Source of the DNA: Bacteroidota bacterium | GTDB taxonomy: Bacteria > Bacteroidota > Bacteroidia > AKYH767-A > OLB10 | Reading direction: 5' to 3' | Length of the DNA: 64,000 nt | Assembly: GCA_016713445.1 (NCBI GenBank) | Contig: JADJPB010000010.1 | Span: 1-64,000, forward strand | Shown: positions 1-10,111 of the stretch, one piece after another | Layout: each line of letters begins with the position of its first letter | How positions within the stretch are numbered: position 1 is the first letter of the stretch | Made by a program: the position numbers and the translations under genes | The notes under the pieces: generated by a model | Told to the model about the DNA's origin: nothing | Seen by the model: only the letters and a program-made list of their open reading frames with translations | Databases searched by the model: none

Positions 1-37
1 TTCAAGAAATAAACTTTAACAACTAAATACAAATAAT

Positions 38-1605
38 ATGAAAAAATATATTTTAATACTAGCAATTAACTCATTTCCTTTCTTTAATTATTGCTCTGCA
101 CAAATAACATTTCAAAAGTCATTTGGTCGCGGAGTTACTAATAGAGGTTATTCTGTTATTCAAACCAACGACAACGGTTACGCTCTTTTAACAACGGCAA
201 AAAACTCTAGGTAGTAGCAGTTATCTGTTTTTAATAAAAACAAATTCATATGGAGATACCTTATGGACTAAAGCGTATATGGAAACACATACACAAGATG
301 GAAGCAATGGGCTCACTATACAGCAAACGAGTGATGGAGGTTATATTTTAATGGGTTACCATAATGACAGCATAGGATTTGCAACAACTGATAATGCTTT
401 ACTCATAAAAACAGACCCAATAGGAGATATTGTTTGGACAAAATCGTTTGGTAATTGGATTAATAATATTAGTGGATATCAGATAGGTCAGCAAACAAAT
501 GATGGAGTGTTACATCATTGTAGGTACAGTAAATAATCCTTTCAATATTTATTTAATCAAAACTGATAATAATGGTGATACACTTTGGACAAGAATATTC
601 GACACAGGTGCATTTGGGGCATCAGTAAAGCAAACAGCAGACGGAGGTTATATTATTACTGGTTCAGCCATGCTTTCAGGCAATCAGGAAATTTACTTAG
701 CAAAAACTGATAGCATCGGTAATCCAGCTTGGACTAAAATAATTGGTGGTGCAAACGATGACGTAGGAAGTTCGGTATTGCAAACCACTGATGGAGGATA
801 CATAATTGCAGGAGGAACTTCAAACTTTGGAACAGGTCTGTCGAATACATTTTTAATCAAAACAAATAGCACTGGTGATACCTTATGGACAAAAACATTT
901 GGAGCAGGCACCAATGATGAACTAAGTTGTGGTTCTGTAATACAAACAAACGATGGAGGGTTATTACTTTGTGGTGCTGCGTATTTTGACCCGTCAGGAG
1001 AATTCGGGGTTTTAATTAAAACCGACAGCATTGGAAACCAAAGTTGGGCAAGGATATATGGTAGTGGTAAAGAATCTTTATCTCAAGTTCGACAGACGAA
1101 TGATGGAGGTTATATTTCAATAGGGGAAAATTCATTTGGAACGCAACAGGCATATTTAATTAAAACAGATATTACTGGAAACAGCGGTTGCTATGATTCT
1201 TCTTTTAATTTTACTGAAAGTGCATTTCCTGTGCAAACTGCAAACCCATCAACAGTTGTTTCATCTGCTGGTAGTATATCCTCTCAAAATACAATAACTG
1301 AAAACGGTGGTACAGTAACAACCCTATGTTTAGCTCTTGGTATAAACGACATTGTCAGTAATAGTGCTTTTGAAATATTTCCAAATCCAACTTCTGATGT
1401 TTTTAACCTTTCCTTTAATAAATCAATAATTAGAGGCATACTCACTATATACAATATGATAGGTCAAATATTTTATTCCGAAGAAATCGTTATGGAGACA
1501 AGTAAGGCAATAGAATTGAAAAATGTTTCCTCAGGTGTTTATTTGGTTAAGGTTTTTGATGGAGAAAAAAATTACTGCAAGAAAATAATTATTGAGCATG
1601 ATTGA
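38..1605 (+). pseudogene. Secreted repeat protein with T9SS sorting domain (frameshifted)
   Basis: The ATG at 38 opens a signal peptide (MKKYILILAINSF..., about 22 residues). It is followed by repeats of the form QTxDGGYI...LIKTDxxGDTLWTK..., about 50-60 residues each, as in Bacteroidota beta-propeller-like surface proteins. The C-terminus (from about 1351) is a T9SS type A sorting domain (FEIFPNPTSD...). The frame shifts twice: near 205, where one extra A in a run puts a stop at 211, and near 503, where GGAGTGTTAC replaces the expected GGAGGTTAC. The three pieces together give about 520 residues. It is the first cassette gene visible, and its end is followed by attC site 1. The role is unknown; it is probably displayed on or released from the cell surface. 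The shifts could be sequencing errors. Confidence 0.75.
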
Positions 1606-1639
1606 GACGATACATCTTCGTGGACATGACAGCACGAAC

Positions 1640-1817
1640 GCATAACAGGTCCTTGCAGCAATTGCCCGCCAAATTGCTTTTAGTGATATAGAAATTTATG
1701 CTTCGATTTCAATTGGCGCGCAATCTTGATTAAGGAAATAATTTGTTTTGTTGCGCGCCATCGTTATCTTTATAATCTCTAACGGCGGGCACTGCTCCAA
1801 GCACCGGAACGTTGGCA
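1640..1817 (+). repeat. attC-like site 1
   Basis: The left arm begins with GCATAAC (1640) and continues to TTGCCCGCC (about 1670). The right arm runs from GGCGGGCACTGCTCC (about 1783) to CCGGAACGTTGGC. The arms pair over about 25 bases with a few bulges, around a variable spacer of about 110 nt that holds a second small inverted repeat (GGCGCGCAA/TTGCGCGCC). The cut point lies after G1811. Confidence 0.8.
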
Positions 1818-1854
1818 GTAATTTTAGCAGACACTCTTCAAATTCAAACAAAAT

Positions 1855-3356
1855 ATGACAAAATTGAAATTATTTATTTTCCTTCTTCTGACAACCAACC
1901 TAACTTTTGGACAGAAAATTGACACAAGATTAAGTGGCTTAGACACAGAAATTGAAAATCTATTAAAAGCTTATAATGCAGTTGGACTTTCTGTTGCAAT
2001 CGTAGAAAATAATAAAACAATTTATTCAAAAGGTTTTGGGTTTAGAGATTTAGAAAATAAATTGCCTGTTACTACTAGTACCATCTTTCCAATTGGTTCA
2101 ATCACAAAATCATTTACAGCATCTTTATTAGGAATACTTGAAAACCAAAATCAACTATCTAAAAAGACAAACCTTCATTGTACATTCCAAAACTTCAATT
2201 TTATAATGACAAAATGGACAACCTCATTACAATTGAAGATTTAGTAAGTCATAAGAGTGGAATTGGAAGTGTTGACGGAACTTATATTTTGTTCCCAGCC
2301 AACAAACGAGAAAACTTAATGCCACGTTTTAAATATCTAAAACCAAACGGAGAAATAAAAGACAGTTGGATATACAGTAATTTGGGTTATATTGTTGCAG
2401 GAACAATCATAGAAAAAACAACAAATGAAAGTTGGGAAAAAAATATTCAAGACAAAATATTTAAGCCCCTAAATATGAATAATTCCAGTACTTCAATTAC
2501 TGAAATGGCTAAAACAAGTAGTTTTTCATTTGGCTATGGATTAAGTAATAAGCAAACTAAAAAAGTGTTGTTTGAAGAACTAGATAATGACAAGCCTTGT
2601 GGCTCAATAAACAGCACAACAAATGATATGGCTACTTGGATGTCAACTTAGTTCAATAATGGAATATTTCAAAATAAAGAAATTTTGCCCAAAAACTATA
2701 TTCAGGAAGCTACAAGTATAAAAGCAATTGATATTGGTTTACCACCTGAAATAAGTGACCCTAATGTTTATACTTTTGGCTATGGCTATGGTTGGAAAGT
2801 GAACTCAAACAATGGACATTATAAAGTACATCACGGTGGAAATGTTTCAGGATTTAGTTCTCAATTAGTAATGTACCCAACAGACAACCTTGGAATTGTA
2901 GTTTTGACAAATCAAAACAGTTCTATTTTGCCATACATCATAACAGACATTATAACTAACCGAATGCTAAAATTAAAACGTACAGAATGGACCAAATATC
3001 CAGTTAAAGTTAGCGAAATAAATTTAGTAAGCCAAGAAATAAAAAGCATCAATACAGAGAAAAAGCCAACTCATATTTTGACAGAATATTGTGGTAAATT
3101 TACTAATCTTGGGTTTGGAACTTTTGAAATTGTAAACGAAAACAATAATTTGTATGCAGTATTTCCAGACTACAAATTCAGATTAGAACATCAGTATTAT
3201 GACATATTTGTGTTAAAGGCAACTAAAGAAATACCGCAAGGTATGAACCCCGAGTTTTACTTGAACTTTTCTCTTGACAACGAAGGAAATATTTCAAGTG
3301 TAAAGGTAAATTTGCAAGACGAACCTGTTGAGTTTATGAAACAAGCAAAAGAATAA
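1855..3356 (+). pseudogene. Secreted serine hydrolase, beta-lactamase/AmpC-like (interrupted)
   Basis: The protein begins with a signal peptide (MTKLKLFIFLLLTTNLTFG). It then shows the class C beta-lactamase-related fold: GLSVAIVENNK, the S-x-x-K motif in GSITKSF (the S is the nucleophile), the Y-x-N motif YSNLGY, and the HGG motif (HHGGNVSG) near the end. About 500 residues are expected. The frame is lost near 2166, where one A appears to be missing in a run, and an in-frame TAG interrupts at about 2649. Family members include D-aminopeptidases, penicillin-binding-like esterases and beta-lactamases; substrate cannot be read from sequence. It is the sole gene of its cassette (1812-3489), whose ends match each other over 14 of 15 bases. 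Confidence 0.8.
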
Positions 3357-3363
3357 AAACTAC

Positions 3364-3495
3364 TGCCAACATCGGTTTTGTGCAAGTGGGGCTGAAGGAA
3401 TAAACTGAACATCTGTAATTCTATTGAACATTGTACTAAATTTGAACTGAAGGAATTTTAATTCCCCACCTGCACAAAGCCGTAAACCGTTAGCT
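3364..3495 (+). repeat. attC-like site 2
   Basis: The left arm (TGCCAACATCGGTTTTGTGCAAGTGGGG in two parts, 3364-3391) pairs with the right arm CCCCACCTGCACAAAGC...CCGTTAGCT ending at 3495. A further inner pair, CTGAAGGAAT/GAACTGAAGG, lies in the spacer. The cut point is after G3489. It is divergent in sequence from sites 1, 3 and 4 but has the same architecture. Confidence 0.8.
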
Positions 3496-3515
3496 GTAAC
3501 CATAAAAGACGAAAA

Positions 3516-4586
3516 ATGACATTCACACTTAGAAATATCTCTTTATTGATTTTAGTTTCCTCATTTATTTCTTGTAATGGACAGGTAAAAAATGACAATT
3601 CATCACTCGAAGCTGAGAAGGTCACAGAAGTAATCAAAATTCCTCTTCCTAATAACGGGTTTTCAAATGGTTACGTAGATATAGACGGTACGCTTTGGTT
3701 CACAAGTAATGGTGGTGGTGTTTACCATTTTGACGGTAAAACATATAAGAATTATACTATGAAAGACGGATTGAGTAGTAATCAAGTCTTTTCAATTGCT
3801 TCTGACCATAAAAATAATCTATGGTTCGGAACTCAAAATGGTTTAACCAAATACGACAGAAAAAGTTTGAACAAATACCGCTACCATACCAAGACACCAC
3901 CACAGGTTGGATTCGCACTGTGTACCCCACTCTAAGCCCAAATGCAGCTTATGCTTTAGCTACGGATAACAACAACAATTTATGGATTGGAACTGGTGGT
4001 GCTGGAGCCTATTGCTATGATGGGAACAGCTTCAAATCATATTTAGCTGAAATCGGACAAAAACAAGAAGATAGTTTGTATCACAATTGGATTCCTTTTA
4101 TAAGAAAGATAGCAAAGGAAATATATGGTTTGCATCAATGACTCACGGTGGAGTCAGTCAATTTGATGGTAAAGAGTTTACACAGTATTTGATAAAAGAT
4201 GGATTAAGTGAAGACCAAATACGAACTATTTACTGTGACAAAACTGGAAAGATATGGTTTGGGTTTAACGGAAATAGAAATAGTGGATTAACTGTTTATG
4301 ACGGTAGCTCATTTAAAACATATTCTGTTGAAGACGGCCTTTGCAATAAGCGAATTCGTGCAATTTATGAAGATAAAAATGGTAATCTTTGGCTTGGTGC
4401 TCACTTGGTTGACTTATGCATTTTTGACGGTCAAAAAGTTTTCTGAATTTAACTACAACGGAAAGGCTTTTCTCTGATGTGCTATTCATTCTTGGCGATT
4501 TAGAAGACAATATTTGGGTTTGTGGAGTTACAGGAATATGGAAATATGACGGAGAAAAAGTAACTGAAATGACAACGAATAAATAA
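3516..4586 (+). pseudogene. Two-component-regulator propeller lipoprotein (several frameshifts)
   Basis: The start at 3516 encodes a lipoprotein-type signal (ISLLILVSSFISCNG, lipobox FISC). Repeats of the form DGLSSNQVFSIASDHKNNLWFGT and DKTGKIWFGF, about 40 residues each, match the 'Reg_prop' seven-bladed propeller found in Bacteroidota hybrid sensors. Here they stand alone, without kinase or HTH domains. The reading frame changes near 3890, 4115, 4445 and 4475, and the last piece ends ...GEKVTEMTTNK at 4586. The original product would be about 355 residues, probably an outer-membrane-anchored or periplasmic ligand-binding propeller. It is the sole gene of cassette 3490-4605. Confidence 0.72.
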
Positions 4587-4682
4587 TAAAATGGCTACAG
4601 CTAACAGACGTAGCCGTTGCACAACCTCATTCTAAAAAGTAATTCTTCCTACTCCAACCAAAAACAAGGTCATTAGCTTCAA

Positions 4683-6312
4683 TTACAGAGAGGCGATTTT
4701 TTGTGGTCGCATTTTAATAAAAAAAACTGGCATCGCTATAAACCTTTGGACGAAGTAACAAAAAATATCTCTCATTGATTTTTGGGTTGATGCTATCAAC
4801 TCTATTACTTGAGCTTTTATTTTTTTGCTTGTGAACTTAAGTAGTTTCTTTAAGTTATAGGTGAGTGCGGCCATCATCACATGTTTGTTGGCCTGTTTTA
4901 TTCCTCTTGTGTTTACGCGTTTGAGATTTAAAAAAATTTAGCATTGTTCCTAAGACTGGTTCTACTGTGCTTCCACGCTTCTTGAAAATTCTTTTTGCAT
5001 ACGGCGTTTGCAGCTTTTCATACATGGCATCGTATAGCGGTTTGTGTATACTATGTTCGATCTTTTTAAAATCACTCTTGCCAATGCAAGTACTTCTTAA
5101 CGGACAATCTTTGCATTTACTATTGTTGCTTCTATACACTCGCATCCCGTGTTTATCGTGACTCCATTTTATTAATCGAAAAGGCAGTATGGCTTTATTG
5201 CCACGAGTGCATTCAAATTGATCTAGCTCTTCATTATAAACAAATCCTTCGCGTTCACTTTTGTATTGACCAAAGTTGGGAATGTATGCATCTATGTTTT
5301 TTGATTCGCAATACTTTAATACTTCTCCACTGGAATAGGCTGTATCTGCTAAAATTTGTTCTAACGTGATTTCATTTTCTTGTAAATTAGTGATGGTTTG
5401 ATCCAGTATTCTTGGCAAACACTCACTGTCGCGTTTATCAGCAAAATCAGCACCTGCGCCCGTTATTACATGATGGTGATCATCTACCGCTATCTGTGCA
5501 AAATAATTTAACTGACGAACTTTTCCTGGCTTTACGGACACTCTTGCATCGGGATCGGTAGGACTATAATGTGTGTGATTACTTAAATACTTCGGGCGAA
5601 TTATATTATCGTGTTCATCGCGATCATCTTTATCATGTTTAGCACTTGTTCTGTGACCCGGCATGTCCTTATACTCTTCCTTCTTCCAATTGTGATGTTG
5701 ATCTACTGACTTATTCTTTTGTTTGGTTACGGTAGATGAGCTTTTATCCTGCGGGGTGATGGTTGTAGGTTTAATTTTATACTCACTATTTTCATTTAGT
5801 TCCTGAGCATATTCTACCACATCATCCGTGATTTCTTTCTCTTGAAGGCTATCTAAACTTGCATTGGCTTTCACATAAGCGCTATCTATGGCTTGACGTT
5901 TTCCTCGTACCATGCCTTTTGATACACATAGCGACAATACTTTTTTAAACAACTCCATAAAAACTTCCTCTCCGTACAATTGACGTGTTCTGCTGATAGT
6001 AGAATGCCAGGGAAGTGATTCATCCAAATCATATTTTAAATAAAGACGCACGTCCAAGCAATTGCTGCAATACTCGATTAACCTTCGATCACTATTTATA
6101 TTATTGAGATAGCCCACCAAACAAATTTTAAAGAAAACCACTGGGTCAATACTCTCTTGACCTTCCTCTCCATAATAACTTGAGGTAGCATCATAAAGAA
6201 AATGAAGATCTAACACTTCGCTTAAGCGTCGATAAAAATTATCCCTTGCTACCAGATCATCCAAGTGAACCTGATAAAGCATTTTTGGCTGTAGTTCCTT
6301 TCTTCCTTGCAT
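4683..6312 (-). pseudogene. IS1182-family transposase, C-terminal frameshift
   Basis: The start at 6312 (MQGRKELQPKMLYQVHLDDL) is followed by the N-terminal DUF772-type region (DPVVFFKICLVGYL...DSLPWHSTISRTR-like), then the DDE catalytic region (AIDSAYVKANAS, ILADTAYSSGE, STVEPVLGTM, where the E is the likely catalytic glutamate). After this the frame breaks at an A-run of 7 (4930-4936); copy 2 has 6 at the matching place and reads on through MMAALTYNLKKLLKF. With the correct run the protein would be about 540 residues. The shift lies after the catalytic core, so loss of activity is likely but not certain. An assembly error in the run is equally possible. Confidence 0.82.
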
Positions 6313-6351
6313 ACCGCAAATATGTTCTTGACATTAGAAAAAATCAACCCC

Positions 6352-6380
6352 TTGAACTAATAAGTTATTCACTATATTTG
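6352..6380 (+). promoter_or_regulatory. Outward-facing promoter-like site in IS right end
   Basis: TTG (6352-6354), 18 bases, then TATATTTG (6373-6380) matches the Bacteroidota -33/-7 pattern TTG-N17-23-TAnnTTTG. It points out of the IS toward the following cassette. The same -7 motif is kept in copy 2 (13521-13528 region) and in the solo end near 26910, although the solo end has lost the -33 TTG. This is inferred from the motif only. Confidence 0.5.
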
Positions 6381-6544
6381 TTAGTTGTGCAACATGCACA
6401 GGTCCTTTGCGTCAGGCGGGCATTTGGTTACATAAAACTTAATTGGTAATTTTAATATCTCAAATAAATAGAAATCACGCTCCGTGTCCCGCCCAACGCA
6501 AAGCCCCGGAACGTTATGCGGCAGCTTTAATCAATTAATAGCAA

Positions 6545-7038
6545 ATGACAAGTAACAAAGTTAATAAACAAGCAGAATTAATTGAGTTTCGAAACTTGGT
6601 ATTAGCAACAATTGATTATTATTTGGACAACAAATTGGTTCAAATAAAAACCACTGAATTTAACTCTGATGTGCATTTTAATGAATTAAAAAAACAAACC
6701 GAAGAGCATTTTCAAAAGGTCGTTTAACTATATTAAAACATTGGTTTCGCGATTTGACAGAAATGCAAATTGAAACAAGAGATTTTAAATTCAACAAATA
6801 CCTTCAAGACAAAACCGATTCAAAAATTGATATTTTCAAAAATTACTATCAACGAGTAGACAAAATAATTGCCAAAGGAAAGATCACAACAGACAATCAA
6901 TTTTACGACATAAACATATTGGCTGACCACATTTGTCAGACAGCTCCTGTTTACAAAGAGAAGCTAGAAATGCTAAACATCCTTTTAAATGACTTTGAAA
7001 ACCGCAAATCAAAAGAGCCAAAAAAGCCGCCCGCATAA
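6545..7038 (+). pseudogene. Uncharacterised cassette protein (one frameshift)
   Basis: I do not recognise the family. Two frames (6545-6727 and 6754-7038) join if one base is added in the run at about 6715 (HFQK|GRLTILKHWFRDLTEM), giving about 165 residues. The product is charged and helical with no signal peptide or membrane segment, so it is presumably cytoplasmic. The stop codon TAA is formed inside the R'' box of the following attC (GCATAAC). The cassette is only 640 bp and carries nothing else. Confidence 0.6.
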
Positions 7039-7159
7039 CAGGTCCTTTGCGTCAGGCGGGCATTTTGATACATAGAAATTAATTGGTAATTTTAATATCT
7101 CAATAAATAGAAATCACGCTCCGTGTCCCGCCCGAGCGCAAAGCCCCGGAACGTTAGCA
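7033..7159 (+). repeat. attC-like site 4
   Basis: GCATAACAGGTCCTTTGCG (7033 on) and TCAGGCGGGC pair with CCCGCCCGAGCGCAAAGCC and CCGGAACGTTAGCAG ending at 7159. The spacer is AT-rich and nearly identical to that of sites 3 and 6. The cut point is after G7153. GTTATGCGG at 6513 matches the complement of its R'' side. Confidence 0.85.
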
Positions 7160-7238
7160 GCAAGGTTTCCAGACAAATACCTAATACTAAATTTAATTAA
7201 AATTTTACAAAAGCGCTTTATTTCTAAATAAGAATAAT

Positions 7239-7246
7239 TATCTTTG
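7239..7246 (+). promoter_or_regulatory. -7 element before perR-like gene
   Basis: TATCTTTG fits TAnnTTTG and lies 18 bases before the ATG at 7265, so the longer start at 7244 would lie at or upstream of the transcript start. It is preceded by an AT-rich, partly palindromic stretch (AAATAAGAATAATTAT) that could be a PerR/Fur-type operator. This is inferred from motif and position. Confidence 0.45.
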
Positions 7247-7264
7247 CAGAATAAATACTATCTA

Positions 7265-7680
7265 ATGACAGCGGATTATATAAGAGAGCAACTGAAACAA
7301 AAAGGATTGAAGGTAACACCACAACGTGTTGCTATTTACGAGGCGGTTGTAAAACTAAAAAACCACCCTACTGCTGAAAAAATAATAGATTACATCAAAA
7401 AGAATCATCCAAATATTTCTGTCGGAACAGTTTATAAAGTATTGGACTCGTTAGTGGAAAACCAATTACTAAAAAAAGTAAAAAACGAAAAAGATGTTAT
7501 GCGTTATGACGCAATAATGCAGCAACACCATCATTTATACTGCACCGAAACAGAAAGAATTGAGGATTTTGAAGACTCTGATTTAGACAAGTTAATTACA
7601 GAATATTTCAAGCAGAAAAAATAAAAGGATTTAAAGTAAAAGACATAACACTTCAAATAACAGGAGAATTTAAAAACTAA
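7265..7680 (+). pseudogene. perR: PerR-like Fur-family repressor (3' frameshift)
   Basis: A Fur-superfamily regulator with an N-terminal winged helix (LKQKGLKVTPQRVAIYEAV, SVGTVYKVLDSLVE) and the metal-site region MQQHHHLYCTE. The start was set at 7265 because a -7 promoter box overlaps the alternative start. The given frame stops at 7624 (YFKQKK). Adding one A to the six-A run at 7616-7621 restores a normal C-terminus (KIKGFKVKDITLQITGEFKN) ending at 7680, typical for the family (about 138 residues). PerR represses peroxide-defence genes until its metal-bound histidine is oxidised. The katG gene 14 bp downstream in the same cassette is the obvious target. Confidence 0.8.
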
Positions 7681-7694
7681 AAAATACAAATCAG

Positions 7695-9868
7695 ATGGAA
7701 ACAAAAAAAGGAAAATGCCCCGTAATGCACGGAGCAAATACGGAAACAAATAATTCTGTAATGAGTTGGTGGCCAAATGCACTGAATTTAGACATCTTGC
7801 ATCAACACGACACTAAAACAAACCCATTAGGACAGAATTTCAGCTATGCCGAAGAATTCAAAAAACTTGACCTTGAGGCATTAAAAAACGATCTTAAAAA
7901 ACTAATGACCGAAAGCCAAGACTGGTGGCCTGCCGACTGGGGACATTACGGTGGACTAATGATTCGTATGGCATGGCATAGCGCAGGAACATATCGCACG
8001 GCTGACGGTCGTGGCGGAAGTAACACAGGCAACCAACGATTCGCCCCACTTAACAGTTGGCCAGACAATGTAAACCTCGATAAGGCACGCAGACTTTTGT
8101 GGCCTATCAAGAAAAAATACGGCAACAAAATTTCATGGGCTGACTTATTCATCTTAGCAGGTAACATGGCTTATGAATCAATGGGCTTTAAAACATTCGG
8201 ATTTGCAGGAGGACGAGAAGATATTTGGCATCCTGAAAAAGACATTTACTGGGGCGGAGAAAAAGAGTGGCTTGCAAAATCTCGTTACTCAAATCATTCA
8301 GACAGTGAATCTCTTGAAAATCCTTTAGCAGCAGTGCAAATGGGACTAATTTATGTTAACCCGGAAGGTGTTGACGGTAAATCTGACCCTTTGAAGACAG
8401 CAAAGGATGTGAGGACTACATTCAAACGCATGGCTATGAACGATGAAGAAACAGTTGCATTAACAGCTGGTGGTCACACTGTAGGTAAAGCACATGGAAA
8501 TGGCGATGCTTCTATTTTAGGTTCAAACCCTGAAAGTGCAGATGTGGAAACGCAAGGTTTTGGATGGATTAATCCTAAAGGAAAAGGCAATGCAGAAGAT
8601 ACAGTTTCAAGTGGATTGGAAGGCGCTTGGACTACAACTCCGAATAAGTGGAACCACACCTACTTCCACTTATTATTGAATTATGAATGGGAACTGAAAA
8701 AAAGCCCTGCTGGTGCATCGCAATGGGAACCTGTCAACATCAAAGAAGAAGATAAACCTTTTGATGCGCATATTGCAGGGGTTCGCAGAAACCCTATAAT
8801 GACCGATGCGGACATGGCAATGAAAATAGACCCTGAATACCTTAAAATATCTGAGAAGTTTTATAAAGACCCAAAATATTTTGAAGAAGTTTTTGCAAGA
8901 GCGTGGTTTAAATTAACTCATCGTGATTTAGGTCCTCAAAGCCGCTACCTTGGTGCTGATGCTCCGAAAGTAGATTTAATTTGGCAAGACCCAATTCCAA
9001 CAGTTGATTACAAACTAACTGATGCAGAAGTTGAAGAATTAAAAGCAAAAATTCTGATTTGCGGTTTGACAAGAACAGAACTTATCAATACCGCATGGGA
9101 CAGCGCAAGAACATTCCGCTGCTCTGATTACAGGGGTGGCGCAAATGGTTCAAGAATTCGACTGACTCCGCAAAAAGACTGGGAAGGCAATGAACCAAAA
9201 CGTTTAGAGAAAGTGCTAAATAAGTTGACAGAAATTCAAGCAGGGTTTAACAAGAAAGTAAGTATCGCTGATTTAATTGTTTTAGGAGGTAGTGCGGCTA
9301 TTGAAAAAGCTGCACAAGATGCAGGAATAAATGTTAAAGTTCCTTTTAGCGCAGGACGTGGAGATGCAACTCAAGAAATGACTGACGTTGAATCATTCGA
9401 AGTACTTGAACCCATTCATGACGGTTATAGAAACTGGCTTAAAAAGACTATGCAGTAAAACCAGAAGAACTACTTCTTGACAGAACACAACTTATGGGAT
9501 TAACCGCTCCTGAAATGACCGCTTTGATTGGCGGCATGCGTGTTTTAGGAACAAATCATAGTGGAACAAAACACGGTGTTTTGACTGACAGAGAGGGTGT
9601 TCTCAGCAACGACTTTTTTGTAAATATAACAGACATGAAATACTCTTGGAAACCTGCATCTGATAAGTTATATCACATTATTGACAGAAAAAGCGGAGCA
9701 ACAAAATGGACTGCTACAAGAGTTGATTTAGTTTTTGGTTCAAATTCTGTTTTACGCTCTTATTCCGAGGTTTATGCGCAAGACGACAACAAAGAAAAAT
9801 TTGTAAAAGACTTTGTAACAGCTTGGACAAAAGTTATGAATGCAGACCGTTATGATTTGAGAAAATAA
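7695..9868 (+). pseudogene. katG: Catalase-peroxidase KatG (frameshifted, cassette-borne)
   Basis: A bifunctional haem catalase-peroxidase. The distal pocket is intact (MAWHSAGTYR), the tyrosine of the Met-Tyr-Trp adduct is in GLIYVNPEG, and the proximal histidine is in GGHTVGK. The first frame ends at 9458 (...NWLKKTMQ) and the rest continues at about 9449 in another frame (YAVKPEELLLDRTQLM...), so one base is missing near 9449. The restored length is about 724 residues, normal for the family. It forms an operon with the perR-like gene upstream, and both lie in one 2.85-kb cassette, large for an integron cassette. A second, intact KatG is at 57761-59959 and is clearly a different sequence. 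Confidence 0.9.
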
Positions 9869-9875
9869 ACCCAGC

Positions 9876-10005
9876 TGCTAACAGCACCTAAAAAAAATGG
9901 CGGGGGAAGTGCGAATATAAACAGTTGTGCAATTAATAAACATTGTGCGTATAGACAGTTTAGTGCATCTAATCCGCCACTTCTTTTAGCTGCAAAACGT
10001 TAATG
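9876..10005 (+). repeat. attC-like site 5
   Basis: The left arm TGCTAACAGCACCTAAAA...TGGCGG pairs with the right arm CCGCCACTTCTTTTAGCTG...AACGTTAATG. The cut point is after G9999. Its R'' side complements the start of its own cassette (GTTAGCAGC at 7153). Confidence 0.8.
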
Positions 10006-10111
10006 CGAAACCCGTTGGCGAGTGTGCAAAATATTTACATTTACGACTTTTGACAGAATAACTAAAACAAAAAATTAAAAAACAACAATTAATCACTAAA
10101 ATAAAAACAAA

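Larger units (their letters stand above)
4616..6393 (-). mobile_element. IS1182-like insertion sequence, copy 1
   Basis: A 1,778-bp element bounded by 10-bp inverted ends GTTGCACAAC (4616-4625) and GTTGTGCAAC (6384-6393). It encodes one DDE transposase on the minus strand. A second copy, internally deleted, is at 11970-13541, and a solo right end is at 26830-26927. No direct target repeat is evident. It sits in the left arm of an attC-like hairpin. Element ends are inferred from the limits of similarity between copies plus the inverted repeat. Confidence 0.8.
4599..6519 (+). repeat. attC-like site 3, split by an IS
   Basis: The R'' box AGCTAAC (4599-4605) complements the start of its own cassette (GTTAGCT at 3489). 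Ten bases later the hairpin is interrupted by the IS at 4616-6393. The rest of the site (CAGGTCCTTTGCGTCAGG from 6399, spacer, then CCCGCCCAACGCAAAGCCCC and GTTATGC at 6513-6519) lies on the far side. Without the IS the remaining arms pair as in site 4. Confidence 0.75.

Noticed and set aside
1..37. Integrase or attI at the left edge
   Set aside because: Only AT-rich leader of the first gene is visible; nothing resembles a recombinase or attI.
4606..6405. Target-site duplication of the IS
   Set aside because: Left GTAGCC and right ATGCAC flanks do not match; none can be claimed.
7946..8659. Minus-strand ORFs inside the cassette katG
   Set aside because: Shadows of a well-conserved coding frame; no homology or start signal of their own.
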